Source: Streptomyces echinoruber (GTDB lineage Bacteria; Actinomycetota; Actinomycetes; Streptomycetales; Streptomycetaceae). Taken from it: a DNA stretch of 64,000 nucleotides. Of this stretch, positions 51,301 to 60,100 are shown one piece after another. The translations under genes and the position numbers were made by a program. Every line of letters begins with the position of its first letter. Positions within the stretch are counted from its first letter, which is position 1. The notes beneath the pieces were generated by a model. The model did not search any database. It saw nothing but the letters and a program-made list of their open reading frames with translations, and was not told the DNA's origin. The stretch covers positions 64,120 through 128,119 of the forward strand of contig NZ_BMWH01000001.1 in the NCBI RefSeq assembly GCF_014651135.1, written 5' to 3'.

Positions 51301-53770
51301 CGTCTCCGGCCGGGCCGCCGAGAAGCGGCCCCAGGTGGCCTTCGTCTTTCCCGGCCAGGGCTCCCAGTGGGTCGGCATGGGCCGGGAACTCATGCAGAGG
51401 GAACCGGTCTTCCAGGCGGCCGTCCGGGAGTGCGACGCGGCAGCCCGCGCCTTCGTGGACTGGTCCATCGAGGCCGAGCTGACCGCCGGCGACACCGATC
51501 TGGTGGTCGACCGCATCGACGTCGTCCAGCCCGTGCTGTTCGCCGTCGAGGTGGCCCTCGCCGCGCTGTGGCGCTCCTGGGGCGTGGAGCCCGACGCGGT
51601 GATCGGACACAGCATGGGCGAGGTCGCCGCCGCGCACGTCGCCGGAGTGCTGAGCCTTGAGGACGCGGCGCGGATCATCTGCCTGCGTAGCCGTCTGCTG
51701 CGCCGCGCCAGCGGGCAGGGCGCGATGCTCGCCGTCGAACTCACCATGGACGAGGCACGACAGGTGCTGGCGGGCCGGGAGCACGCCGTGTCCATCGCCG
51801 TGAACAACAGCCCGCGCTCCACGGTGCTCTCCGGGGACCGGGACGTACTGGCCGAGATCGCCGGGCAGTTGGAGGCGGAAGACGTCTTCTGCCGCTGGGT
51901 GAAGGTGGACGTCGCCTCCCACAGTCCGCAGATGGACCCGCTGCGGCCGGATCTGCTGGCGGCTCTGGAGGGGCTGGCGCCCCGTCGCGGGACCATACCG
52001 GTGTACTCGACCGTCACCGGCGAGGCCGTCGGCGGTGAGGAGATGACCGACGCCTACTGGGCCGACAATCTGCGCGAACCCGTCCTCTTCGGCGACCAGG
52101 TCGCCCGGCTGCTGCAGAAGGGCGTGCACGCGTTCATCGAGATGAGTCCACACCCCATCCTGCTCCCCGCCGTTGAGCAGGTCGCCTCCGTGGGCGTGGC
52201 CGGCCCGGCCGTGCTGCCGTCGCTGCGCAGGAATGAGAGCGCGCGGGAGTCGCTGCTCGCCTCCCTGGGGCGGCTGCACGTGCTGGGCGTCCCGGTCCGC
52301 CTGGAGCGCGTCCTGACCCCCGCGCGCCCCAGCCGACGGCTGCCGCACTACCCGTGGCAGCGGGAGCGGTACTGGCACGAGCAGACCGGCAGGACCGCCG
52401 GTACGGGGCTCGCCCCTCGGCAAGGGCTGCTCGGCGAGCGGATCGATTCGGCGATCCAGCCCGGCACCCACTACTGGCAGACGGAACTGAACACCTCGAC
52501 CGCGGCCTTGGGAGACCACCGCATCGGCGGGGCGGTCGTCGTCCCCGGCGCGGCCTTCGTGGACATGGCCCTCGCCGCGGCCCGCCAGGTGCTGCCGGGC
52601 GAGCGGCACCTGCTGTCCGACGTGCTCTTCCAGCAGCCGCTGGTACTGCCCGAGGCGGGACACGCGCGTGTCCAGGCGGTGCTGGAGGGGTCCCGGGAAG
52701 AGCGGGCGCGACTACGTTTCTTCGCCGCCGAGGAGACCGGCCCCGTCTGCGTGGCCGAGGCCGTGCTGTCGGCGGCCGGCTACGGCACCGGCCCGGAGCC
52801 GGCCGACGCCGGCTCTCTCGCCGCACGGATGACGGACGCGCTCGACGGACCGGACTACTACCGGGCGTTGGCGGCTTGCGGCCTCGGCTACGGTCCCGCC
52901 TTCCAGGGCATCGGGCACATCGCGCGCGGAGCGGGCGAGGCGCTCGCGAGGATCGGCCCGCACGGTCGGGAGTGGCGTGACACGGGACACGTCCTGCCTC
53001 CCACGCTGCTGGACGCCGCCCTCCAGACGGCGGTGGCGCCGCTCCTCGGCGCCGACTGGACGGCGGAGGGCGGGTTCCTGAGCGAGGGCATGGGCCGAGT
53101 CGCCGTCCACGGCACGGTCCGCGGCGAGGTGTGGGCTCACACCACCTGCCGGGTCGTGGGCGACGGACAGTGGGAGGCCGACGTCTCGGTCCACGGCCCG
53201 GACGGAACTCTGCTCGCCGAGGTCACCGGGTTGCGCATCGTCCGGCTCGCGTCCGTACCCGTGCTCACGACGCCGCCGTCCGCACCACCGGACGGGGACG
53301 GCCCGGCACAGTCCGGCAACCGGGGGGACGGTCCGGCTGCCCTGCGCGAGCGCATCGCCGCGCTGGCGGACGGGGCGGAGCGCCGCGCGGCACTGGAGTC
53401 GGTGGTGCGGGAGAACGTCGCCCGTGTCGTGAAGCTCCCCGCGCGCAGGGTGGATCCCGACCGGCCGCTGAAGTCCCTGGGGATCGACTCCCTGATGTCG
53501 CTGGAGCTGCGCAACAGGCTGGAAGCGACCTTCGGCGTTCGGCTGTCGGCCACCCTCATCTACAACTACCCGACCATTCGCGACCTCGCTCCCTTCCTGG
53601 CCGAAAAGCTGCGGCTGGCCCTCGACGAGTCCGCGGCGCCATCAAAGACCCCGGTCCCGCCGGCCCCGCGCGCGGGCGCCGGCGGCAGGGCCGAAGCCGG
53701 GGATCTGAGCCCCGAAGAACTCCTCGAACGTGAACTCGCCGAGCTCAACGAGCGGATGGAGACCATCTAG
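48362..53770 (+). CDS. Type I modular PKS: ACP-KS-AT-AT-DH-ACP
   Basis: The 1802-residue protein begins with an ACP (Ser54 in LGMDSMRATSL). The KS spans about 117-541, with Cys287 in DSACSSS, His422 in HGTGT and His462 in NMGHLEA. The first AT runs about 561-870, with Ser654 in GHSLGE but PYGQQW replacing GQGSQ; the second about 990-1290, with PGQGSQWVGM, Ser1084 in GHSMGE and VASH at 1184-1187. A DH lies at about 1355-1625 (His1386 in HRIGGAVVVP, Asp1551 in LLDAALQ), and a final ACP has Ser1710 in LGIDSLMS. A docking helix (LEREL to ERMETI) ends it. No ketoreductase is present. The leading ACP implies a starter loaded by another enzyme or by AT1. GTG at 48362 follows GGGGGA. The next PKS starts one base after the stop. 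Confidence 0.95.
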   Translation: MVSFGDAEKTSAGVDLETLEGVSSWLRREVAALVGRDAGDVLEDELFSRLGMDSMRATSLMAALSRATGKRWSPAFLWANPTIGDLAERVVAGDALPEGPQGPIRSPARGDLRPGEPVAVVGIACRFPGADGVAAFWNLLEAGVDAVRDVPEGRWEKDSPGYGDPDVSGGMTATEAGFLDGRIDEFDPLFFGISPRESQEIDPQQRLFLEVAWEALEDAGVTERSLAGSDTGVFAGAIWHDYADLAFGNTGGLSSHSATDRALNMIANRLSYVLGLRGPSMVLDSACSSSLLAVHLACQSIRSGESSMAIAGGVNLLLSPETMVSLSRFGGLSPDGRCKAFDARADGFGRGEGCGVVVLKPLSRALADGDHIWCTIRGSAANNDGLSNGLTAPNPAAQESVLRAAYRNAGIAHPQVHYVETHGTGTALGDPIEAMALGAVLGKGRPEDRPLRIGSVKTNMGHLEAAAGIAGLIKTALVLKHRRVPRNLHFETPSPHIPFDELRLTVPTRAEPWPEDSGLYAGVSSFGWGGTNVHVVVEGHREPAPPTVPGSAARGIPGRPRIAFVCSPYGQQWVGMARNLYRTEPVFRSVLQECDRELAGHTGWSLVEELFLDEARAHTGDVGVMQPVVFAVQVALATWLEAAGVRPGAVVGHSLGEIAACVIAGVLDLPDAVRLVHHYSDQQRRVAGPDRGMAVVELSAGELEERLAGRDSSVCVATRNGPRTTALAGSRTELEEIVAALKAEGVLCAMIRVDLPAHSAAIDPIVADLEKALEGIAGRPGRIPVISSVTGRPLDWREVGPAYFARNLREQVRLADATAHLLREKFDVLLEISANPVLAPALQQSVDDFGRTATVMTTMRRGDDDRTGLIETLDALARLGTKVRLPSVRDEPVAELFTLSAKSPEALRELAGRTAASLAGTGSEGGDAAGEPTSALPALAQAALPRAHHPYRLALSARDEEELAEALAAHARGEDPPGLYVSGRAAEKRPQVAFVFPGQGSQWVGMGRELMQREPVFQAAVRECDAAARAFVDWSIEAELTAGDTDLVVDRIDVVQPVLFAVEVALAALWRSWGVEPDAVIGHSMGEVAAAHVAGVLSLEDAARIICLRSRLLRRASGQGAMLAVELTMDEARQVLAGREHAVSIAVNNSPRSTVLSGDRDVLAEIAGQLEAEDVFCRWVKVDVASHSPQMDPLRPDLLAALEGLAPRRGTIPVYSTVTGEAVGGEEMTDAYWADNLREPVLFGDQVARLLQKGVHAFIEMSPHPILLPAVEQVASVGVAGPAVLPSLRRNESARESLLASLGRLHVLGVPVRLERVLTPARPSRRLPHYPWQRERYWHEQTGRTAGTGLAPRQGLLGERIDSAIQPGTHYWQTELNTSTAALGDHRIGGAVVVPGAAFVDMALAAARQVLPGERHLLSDVLFQQPLVLPEAGHARVQAVLEGSREERARLRFFAAEETGPVCVAEAVLSAAGYGTGPEPADAGSLAARMTDALDGPDYYRALAACGLGYGPAFQGIGHIARGAGEALARIGPHGREWRDTGHVLPPTLLDAALQTAVAPLLGADWTAEGGFLSEGMGRVAVHGTVRGEVWAHTTCRVVGDGQWEADVSVHGPDGTLLAEVTGLRIVRLASVPVLTTPPSAPPDGDGPAQSGNRGDGPAALRERIAALADGAERRAALESVVRENVARVVKLPARRVDPDRPLKSLGIDSLMSLELRNRLEATFGVRLSATLIYNYPTIRDLAPFLAEKLRLALDESAAPSKTPVPPAPRAGAGGRAEAGDLSPEELLERELAELNERMETI

Positions 53771-53771
53771 C

Positions 53772-56700
53772 ATGCGCGGCACATCCGGGACCCCGACGGA
53801 CCGGTACGCGGCCACAGCCGCCGATGACAGCAGCATCACCAAGGCCCTCGCCGCCATCCGCCGGCTCCGCGGACAGATCGATGTGCTGGAGCGGGCGAAG
53901 CGGGAAGGGATCGCCGTGGTCGGCATGGGATGCCGGCTGCCGGGCGGGGTGACATCACCTGACGCCTTCTGGCAGGTGCTGTCCGAGGGCGTCGACACCA
54001 TCGGGGAGGTGCCCGAGGACCGCTGGGAGCTGCGCCGGGCGGACGGACCGGGCGGGCCGCCCGACGGGAAGCCGCCGCCGCACGGTGGCTTCATCGAGGG
54101 CGTCGACCGGTTCGACCCCTACTTCTTCCGCATATCGCCGCGCGAAGCGGCCCGCATGGACCCCCAGCAACGGCACTTCCTCGAAGTGGCCTGGGAGGCG
54201 CTGGAGGACGCCGGACTGATCCGGGAGAAACTCCAGGGCAGCCGGACCGGTGTCTTCGTGGGCGCCAACGCCACGGACTACCTCCAGCTCCAACTCGAAG
54301 GAGCCGCGGCCGACACCTACACCGTGGTGGGCGGCACGAACTGCATCATCGCCAACCGGCTGTCGTACGTGCTCGACCTGCGCGGCCCCAGCATGACCGT
54401 GGACACCGCGTGCTCCTCCTCGCTCGTGGCCGTGCACCTCGCCGCCCAAAGCCTGCGCACCAAGGACTGCGACACGGCCGTCGTCGGCGGCCTGAACCTG
54501 ATCCTCTCGCCCAGGCTGGCCGAGGCCCACGCCAAGGGGCTGCCGCTGGCCCCCGACGGCCGCTGCAAGACCTTCGACGCGGACGCGAACGGCTACGCCC
54601 GCGGCGAGGGAATCGGCGTGCTCGTCCTCAAACGCCTCTCCGACGCCGTGGCTGACGGCGACCGGATCTGGGCGGTGATCCGAGGCTCCGCCGTCAACCA
54701 GGACGGCCTGACCAACGGGCTGACCGCCCCCAACGGGCTGTCCCAGCAGAGTGTGATCCGGCAGGCCCTGCACAACGCCCACCTCGAACCCTCCCAGGTG
54801 ACGTTGCTGGAGGCGCACGGCACAGGCACCGAACTCGGCGATCCCATCGAGGTGGAGGCGCTGAGCGCCGTCTACGGACAGCCCGCGTCCGAGGGCGACG
54901 TGTGCGCGCTCGGCTCGGTCAAGACGAACATCGGCCACCTCGAGGCCGGGGCCGGCATGGCCGGACTGATCCGGTCGGCGCTGAGCATCCACCACCGCAC
55001 CCTCACCCCCCACCTGCATCTCACGACCCTCAACCCGCATATCGACCTCGACGGGACCCGGCTGGTCGTACCGACCTCCCTGCGTCCGTGGGACGTGCCC
55101 GACGAGCGGCGGCACGCGGCCGTCAGCTCCTTCGGTGCCGGCGGCACCAACGCCCACGTGATCCTCGGCCCCGCACCGGCGGACACCGGGCGCGCGGACG
55201 AGCGGCCCCCGAGCGGGGACGGCCCCTGGCTGCTGCCGGTCTCCGCGGCCACCGGCGACGCACTCGCCCCCCTGGCCCGCGCCTACCGCGACCACCTGCG
55301 CTCCGCCAAGGGGCGCGCCCAGCGCTTCGACGACATCGTCCACACGGCGACGGCCCGCCGCACCCGCCACGAGCACCGGCTGGCCGTCGTTGCCGGATCG
55401 CACGAGGAGGCGGCGGACCGGCTCACCAGGTGGCTGGACGGGGAGGAGGCGACCGGCGTGGTCACCGGCCGGGCGAACGGCAGCGTGGCCGACGGCCTCG
55501 TGTTCGTCTACCCGGGGCAGGGCTCCCAGCGGGCCGGCATGGGCCGGGAACTGCTGGACGCCTGCCCGGTGTTCCGCAAGGCGGTCGGGGAGTGCGACGA
55601 CGCGATGCGGCCCTTCCTCGGCGGGCGCTCGGTCGTCGACCACGTCATGCGCCTGGAGCCCGACGCCGCACTCGACCGCATCGACCTGATCCAGCCCGCC
55701 CTGTTCGCCCTCGCCGTCGGCCTCACCGCCCGCAGCCGCTCCTTCGGCGTCGCACCGGATGCCGTGGTCGGCCACAGCATGGGCGAGGTGGCCGCCGCGC
55801 ACATCGCCGGGGCGCTCACCCTGGACGACGCCGCCCGGGTCATCTGCCGGCGCAGCGCCCTGCTCCGCCGCATCAGCTGCCAGGGCGCGATGCTCGTCGT
55901 GGCGCTCCCCCTGGACCAGGCGGACCGGCTCATCGAGGACTGCCGGGACAAGGTGTCCGTCGCGGTCGCCAACAGCCCCACCTCCACGGTGCTGTCGGGC
56001 GATCCGCGCACCCTGGTCGACCTGTCCGAGACGTTGCGCGCCCGCAATGTGTTCTGCCGCCCGGTGAAGGTCGACGTCGCCTCGCACAGCCCCCAGGTGG
56101 ACCCGCTGCGCGACGAACTCCTCGCCGACCTCGTCGGACTGTCACCCCGGCCGTCCCGCATCCCCATCCTGTCGACGGTCACCGGCGAACCGACCGACGG
56201 CTCGGACTTCGACGCCGATTACTGGATGCGCAACCTGCGCGAGCCCGTACTGTTCTGGGACGCCGTGCAGTCGCTCATCGCCCGGGACAACGGGGTGTTC
56301 GTCGAGATGAGCCCTCACCCGGTGCTGCTGTCCGCGATCGAGCAGGGCTTCGAGTTCAGTGAACGGGACGGGCTCGCCCTGCCGGCGATGCGACGTGACG
56401 CGCCCGAGACGCACGGCATGCTCGAAATCCTCGGCGCCCTGCACGCACACGGCCTGCCGGCGGCCGGTGCGGACACGCTGCTGCCCGCCGACGCCCGCCC
56501 CGTGCCGCTGCCCGCCTACACCTGGCGGCACGAGCACTTCTGGTTCCGCGACGCCGAGGCGGCACGCCGTGCCGCGACCGGCGTACGGCGCCCGGAACCC
56601 ACCGCCGCCCCGGCGCCGGAACCCGCACCGGCACCGGCCGGATCACCGAAGGCCGGCGGCGCGCGGAGCGAGCCGCACGACCGGCCGGCATCCGTGGCCA

Positions 56701-57140
56701 TGGCCGAACGCCATGGCATGATCCGGAGGTTCGTGCTGCGTGCCGTGGCCGACGTGCTGGAGATGGCACCGGAACGCGTCGATCCCGGCGCCGGGTTCTT
56801 TCAGATGGGCATGGATTCGATGCTCGCCGCCCGGGTCCGCGTACTGCTGGAGGCAGGGCTCGGGCGCAAGCTGCCCGCACCCGTGATGTTCGAGCACCCG
56901 TCGGTCGAGGAGCTCTCCGCCCATCTGCTGGGCCTCACCGAGCGGCAACCCGCCGCGCCCGGTCCCCGGCCGGCTCCACCGGAGACCGAGGCACCCGCGC
57001 CGGCACCCACGGTCCCACCCGAGGAGCCCGCCCAGGCCCCGGTGGACGAGACGACCGACGACCTCACCGAGGAGGAACTCCTGGCTCTGCTGGCCGAAGA
57101 AGTCCGCTCCTCGACCCGTACCGCAGGAGGTTCCCGATGA
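53772..57140 (+). CDS. Type I PKS module: KS-AT-ACP
   Basis: The 1122-residue protein has an N-terminal docking helix (SITKALAAIRRLRGQIDVLE), KS (Cys214 in DTACSSS, His349 in HGTGT, His389 in NIGHLEA), AT (PGQGSQRAGM, Ser669 in GHSMGE, VASH ending His772) and ACP (Ser1016 in MGMDSMLA), then an acidic docking tail (DDLTEEELLALLAEEV). It adds one extender and makes no reduction, leaving a beta-keto group. The VASH motif is neither the usual malonyl HAFH nor methylmalonyl YASH form, so I do not assign an extender. ATG 53772 is one base after the preceding stop with GGAG upstream. Its stop overlaps the next start (ATGA). Confidence 0.94.
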   Translation: MRGTSGTPTDRYAATAADDSSITKALAAIRRLRGQIDVLERAKREGIAVVGMGCRLPGGVTSPDAFWQVLSEGVDTIGEVPEDRWELRRADGPGGPPDGKPPPHGGFIEGVDRFDPYFFRISPREAARMDPQQRHFLEVAWEALEDAGLIREKLQGSRTGVFVGANATDYLQLQLEGAAADTYTVVGGTNCIIANRLSYVLDLRGPSMTVDTACSSSLVAVHLAAQSLRTKDCDTAVVGGLNLILSPRLAEAHAKGLPLAPDGRCKTFDADANGYARGEGIGVLVLKRLSDAVADGDRIWAVIRGSAVNQDGLTNGLTAPNGLSQQSVIRQALHNAHLEPSQVTLLEAHGTGTELGDPIEVEALSAVYGQPASEGDVCALGSVKTNIGHLEAGAGMAGLIRSALSIHHRTLTPHLHLTTLNPHIDLDGTRLVVPTSLRPWDVPDERRHAAVSSFGAGGTNAHVILGPAPADTGRADERPPSGDGPWLLPVSAATGDALAPLARAYRDHLRSAKGRAQRFDDIVHTATARRTRHEHRLAVVAGSHEEAADRLTRWLDGEEATGVVTGRANGSVADGLVFVYPGQGSQRAGMGRELLDACPVFRKAVGECDDAMRPFLGGRSVVDHVMRLEPDAALDRIDLIQPALFALAVGLTARSRSFGVAPDAVVGHSMGEVAAAHIAGALTLDDAARVICRRSALLRRISCQGAMLVVALPLDQADRLIEDCRDKVSVAVANSPTSTVLSGDPRTLVDLSETLRARNVFCRPVKVDVASHSPQVDPLRDELLADLVGLSPRPSRIPILSTVTGEPTDGSDFDADYWMRNLREPVLFWDAVQSLIARDNGVFVEMSPHPVLLSAIEQGFEFSERDGLALPAMRRDAPETHGMLEILGALHAHGLPAAGADTLLPADARPVPLPAYTWRHEHFWFRDAEAARRAATGVRRPEPTAAPAPEPAPAPAGSPKAGGARSEPHDRPASVAMAERHGMIRRFVLRAVADVLEMAPERVDPGAGFFQMGMDSMLAARVRVLLEAGLGRKLPAPVMFEHPSVEELSAHLLGLTERQPAAPGPRPAPPETEAPAPAPTVPPEEPAQAPVDETTDDLTEEELLALLAEEVRSSTRTAGGSR

Positions 57141-60100
57141 CCGGCAACGGCCCTGAACGCCAAGCAGTCCTCGCCCAGAGCCTGAAGGAGATCCGCAGGC
57201 TGCGCGCCGAACTCGACGCGGTGCAGAACGCCGGAACGGAGCCCATCGCCGTCGTCGGTATGGCCTGCCGCATGCCGGGCGGCGCCGACAGCCCTGAGGC
57301 GTTCTGGGAGTTCCTGGACCGCGGCGGGGACGGGATCGGCGAGATACCGGCCACGCGCTGGGACGTCGACCGCTTCTACGACCCCGACCCGGACGCGCCC
57401 GGCAAGATGTCCACCCGGCGCGGTGGATTCCTGGACGACGTCGACCGGTTCGATGCCGGGTTCTTCGGGATCTCCCCCCGCGAGGCGGCCGCCCTCGACC
57501 CGCAGCAGCGCCTGCTGCTGGAGGTCGGCTGGGAGGCCCTCGAACACGCGGGACAGTCACCCGACGGACTACGGGGCTCCGACACCGGCGTCTACTTCGG
57601 GGTCACCACCTACGACTACCTGCAGGCGCAGATGCAGCAGGTCGACCCGGCCGACCTGACCGCCTACAGCCTCACCGGGAACGCCTCCACCTTCGCGGCC
57701 GGCCGACTGTCGTACTGGCTCGGCCTGAACGGCCCCAGCCTGTCCGTCGACACCGCCTGCTCCTCCTCCCTGGTCGGCGTGCATCTGGCATGCCGGAGCC
57801 TGCGCTCGGGGGAGACCGGCCTGGCCCTGGCCGGCGGCGTGAACGTGCTGCTGGCGCCGGAGTGGTTCGTCGTCGCCTCCAAAGCGCACATGCTCGCGGC
57901 GGACGGCCGGTGCAAGACGTTCGACGCGAGCGCGGACGGCTACGTACGCAGTGAGGGCTGCGGCATCGTCGTACTGAAGCGGCTGTCCGACGCCCGCGCG
58001 GCCGGGGACCGGATCCTCGCCGTGATCCGGGGCTCCGCCGTCAACCAGGACGGACGCAGCAGCGGCGTCACCGTCCCGAACTCCGCCGCGCAACAAGCAG
58101 TGATCCGTCAGGCCCTGCAGTCGGCGTCCGTCGAACCGGCCCAGGTCGGCTACGTCGAGGCGCACGGCACGGGCACGCCTCTCGGCGACCCGCTGGAGCT
58201 ACGTGCCCTGGACGCCGTGCTCGGCGGGCGCGGGGAGGCGGGTCCGCTGCTCGTGGGGTCGGTCAAGACCAACGTCGGCCACCTGGAACCGGCCGCCGGT
58301 GTCGCCGGGCTGATCAAGGTCATCCTGTCCCTCCAGCACGAGCGCATACCCCCGCACCTCCACCTGTCCGAGGTCAATCCGGAGATAGGCATCGAGGACC
58401 TCGCCGTCGAGATCCCGGCCGAAGGCCGGCCCTGGCCGCGCGGAGCCGCGCCCCGGATCGCCGGTGTCAGCTCGTTCGGCGCCAGCGGAACCAACGCGCA
58501 TCTGATCGTCGAGGAGGCCCCCGCGGAAGCCGGCCCCGACGTCACCGCCCCGGAGCGCACCGCACACCTGCTGACACTGTCCGCGAAGAACCCCGAGGCG
58601 CTCACCGCCCTTGCCGGGCGGTACCGCGACCGGCTCGCCGCGGCGACGGACGCCGAACTCGGCGACATCTGCTTCACCGCCGCCACCGGCCGGTCCCACT
58701 TCGCCCACCGGCTGGCCGTGACGGCCTCCTCCGCCACCGAGATGGGGCGGCGGCTGGCCGAGCACGCCGAGGGCGGGCGGCCCGCCGGCAGCCACCGGGG
58801 CCACGCGAGGGCCGGCACCCGCCCGCAGGTCGTGTTCCTGTTCACCGGCCAGGGAGCGCAGTACCCCGGCATGGCCCGCGCCCTCTACGCCACGGAGCCC
58901 GTGTTCCGCCAGGTCCTCGATGCGTGCGACGAGGTGCTGCGCCCGCTGACCGGACGCCCGCTGACGACCGTCCTCGACCCCGCGCCCGAGGACGCCGCGC
59001 TCCTCCACGACACCTCATGGACGCAGCCGGCCCTGTTCGCCGTCGAGTACGCGCTCGCCCAACTGTGGCGGTCCTGGGGCGTGGAGCCCGCGGCCGTGCT
59101 GGGGCACAGCGTCGGCGAGCTGGTGGCGGCCTGCGTGGCGGGAGCGATGGACCTCGCCGACGGCCTGCGGCTCGTCGCGCGGCGCGGGCGGCTCATGCAC
59201 GACCTCACCGACGGGGGCGCCATGGCCGCGGTCTTCGCGTCCGAGGACCGCGTCGCGGCGCTGCTCGAGCGCCATGCCGCCGAGCTGTCCGTCGCGGCGG
59301 TCAACGGCCCGGAGAACATCGTCCTGTCGGGCAGCGAGAGCGCCCTGGACGCCGTCCTCGCCGAGCTGTCCGAGCAGGGGGTGCGCGCCAAGCGGATGAC
59401 CGTGACGCGCGCCTTCCACTCACCGCTGATGGATCCCGCGCTCGACGCGTTCGAACGCGAGGCCGCCGGTGTGACGTTCCGGGCGCCCAGGATCCCCGTC
59501 GTCTCCAACCTCACCGGAGAGATCCTGACCGGAGAGGGGGCGTTCACCGCCCGCTCTCTGCGCGAGCACGCCCGCGAGGCCGTACGGTTCCACGAGGGCA
59601 TGACCACGCTGTACCGGGAGGGGTACCGCGTCTTCCTCGAGGTGGGACCCGCTCCCACGCTGACGGGGCTGGCCAAGCGGTCCCTCACGGCCGACGCGGG
59701 GCCGGGAGAGCAGCCGGAGCCCGACGAGCAGCCGGTGTTCCTGCCGTCCCTGCGCCCCCGCCGCGACGACTGGCAGGTTCTCCTGGACAGCCTGGGCGCC
59801 CTCTACACGCGGGGCGTGGCCGTCGACTGGGAGCGGTACGACGCCGGCCGTGGCCGCCGTCGCACCGAACTGCCCACGTACGCCTTTCAGCGGGCCCGCC
59901 ACTGGTTCCGGCCCAGCGCCCGGCCCGAAGCCACCGCCGAAACGGCACCCGCGGGCGGGCTGTCCCGTACGCTGCTCGGCGCGCGGGTCGCCTCTCCGCT
60001 TCCCACCGCGCAGTTCGCCGCCACGGTCGGCGCCGAGGCGCATCCCTGCCTGGGCGACTGCGTCATGGACGGGCTGCCGGTGGTCAACATCGGGGTCTAC

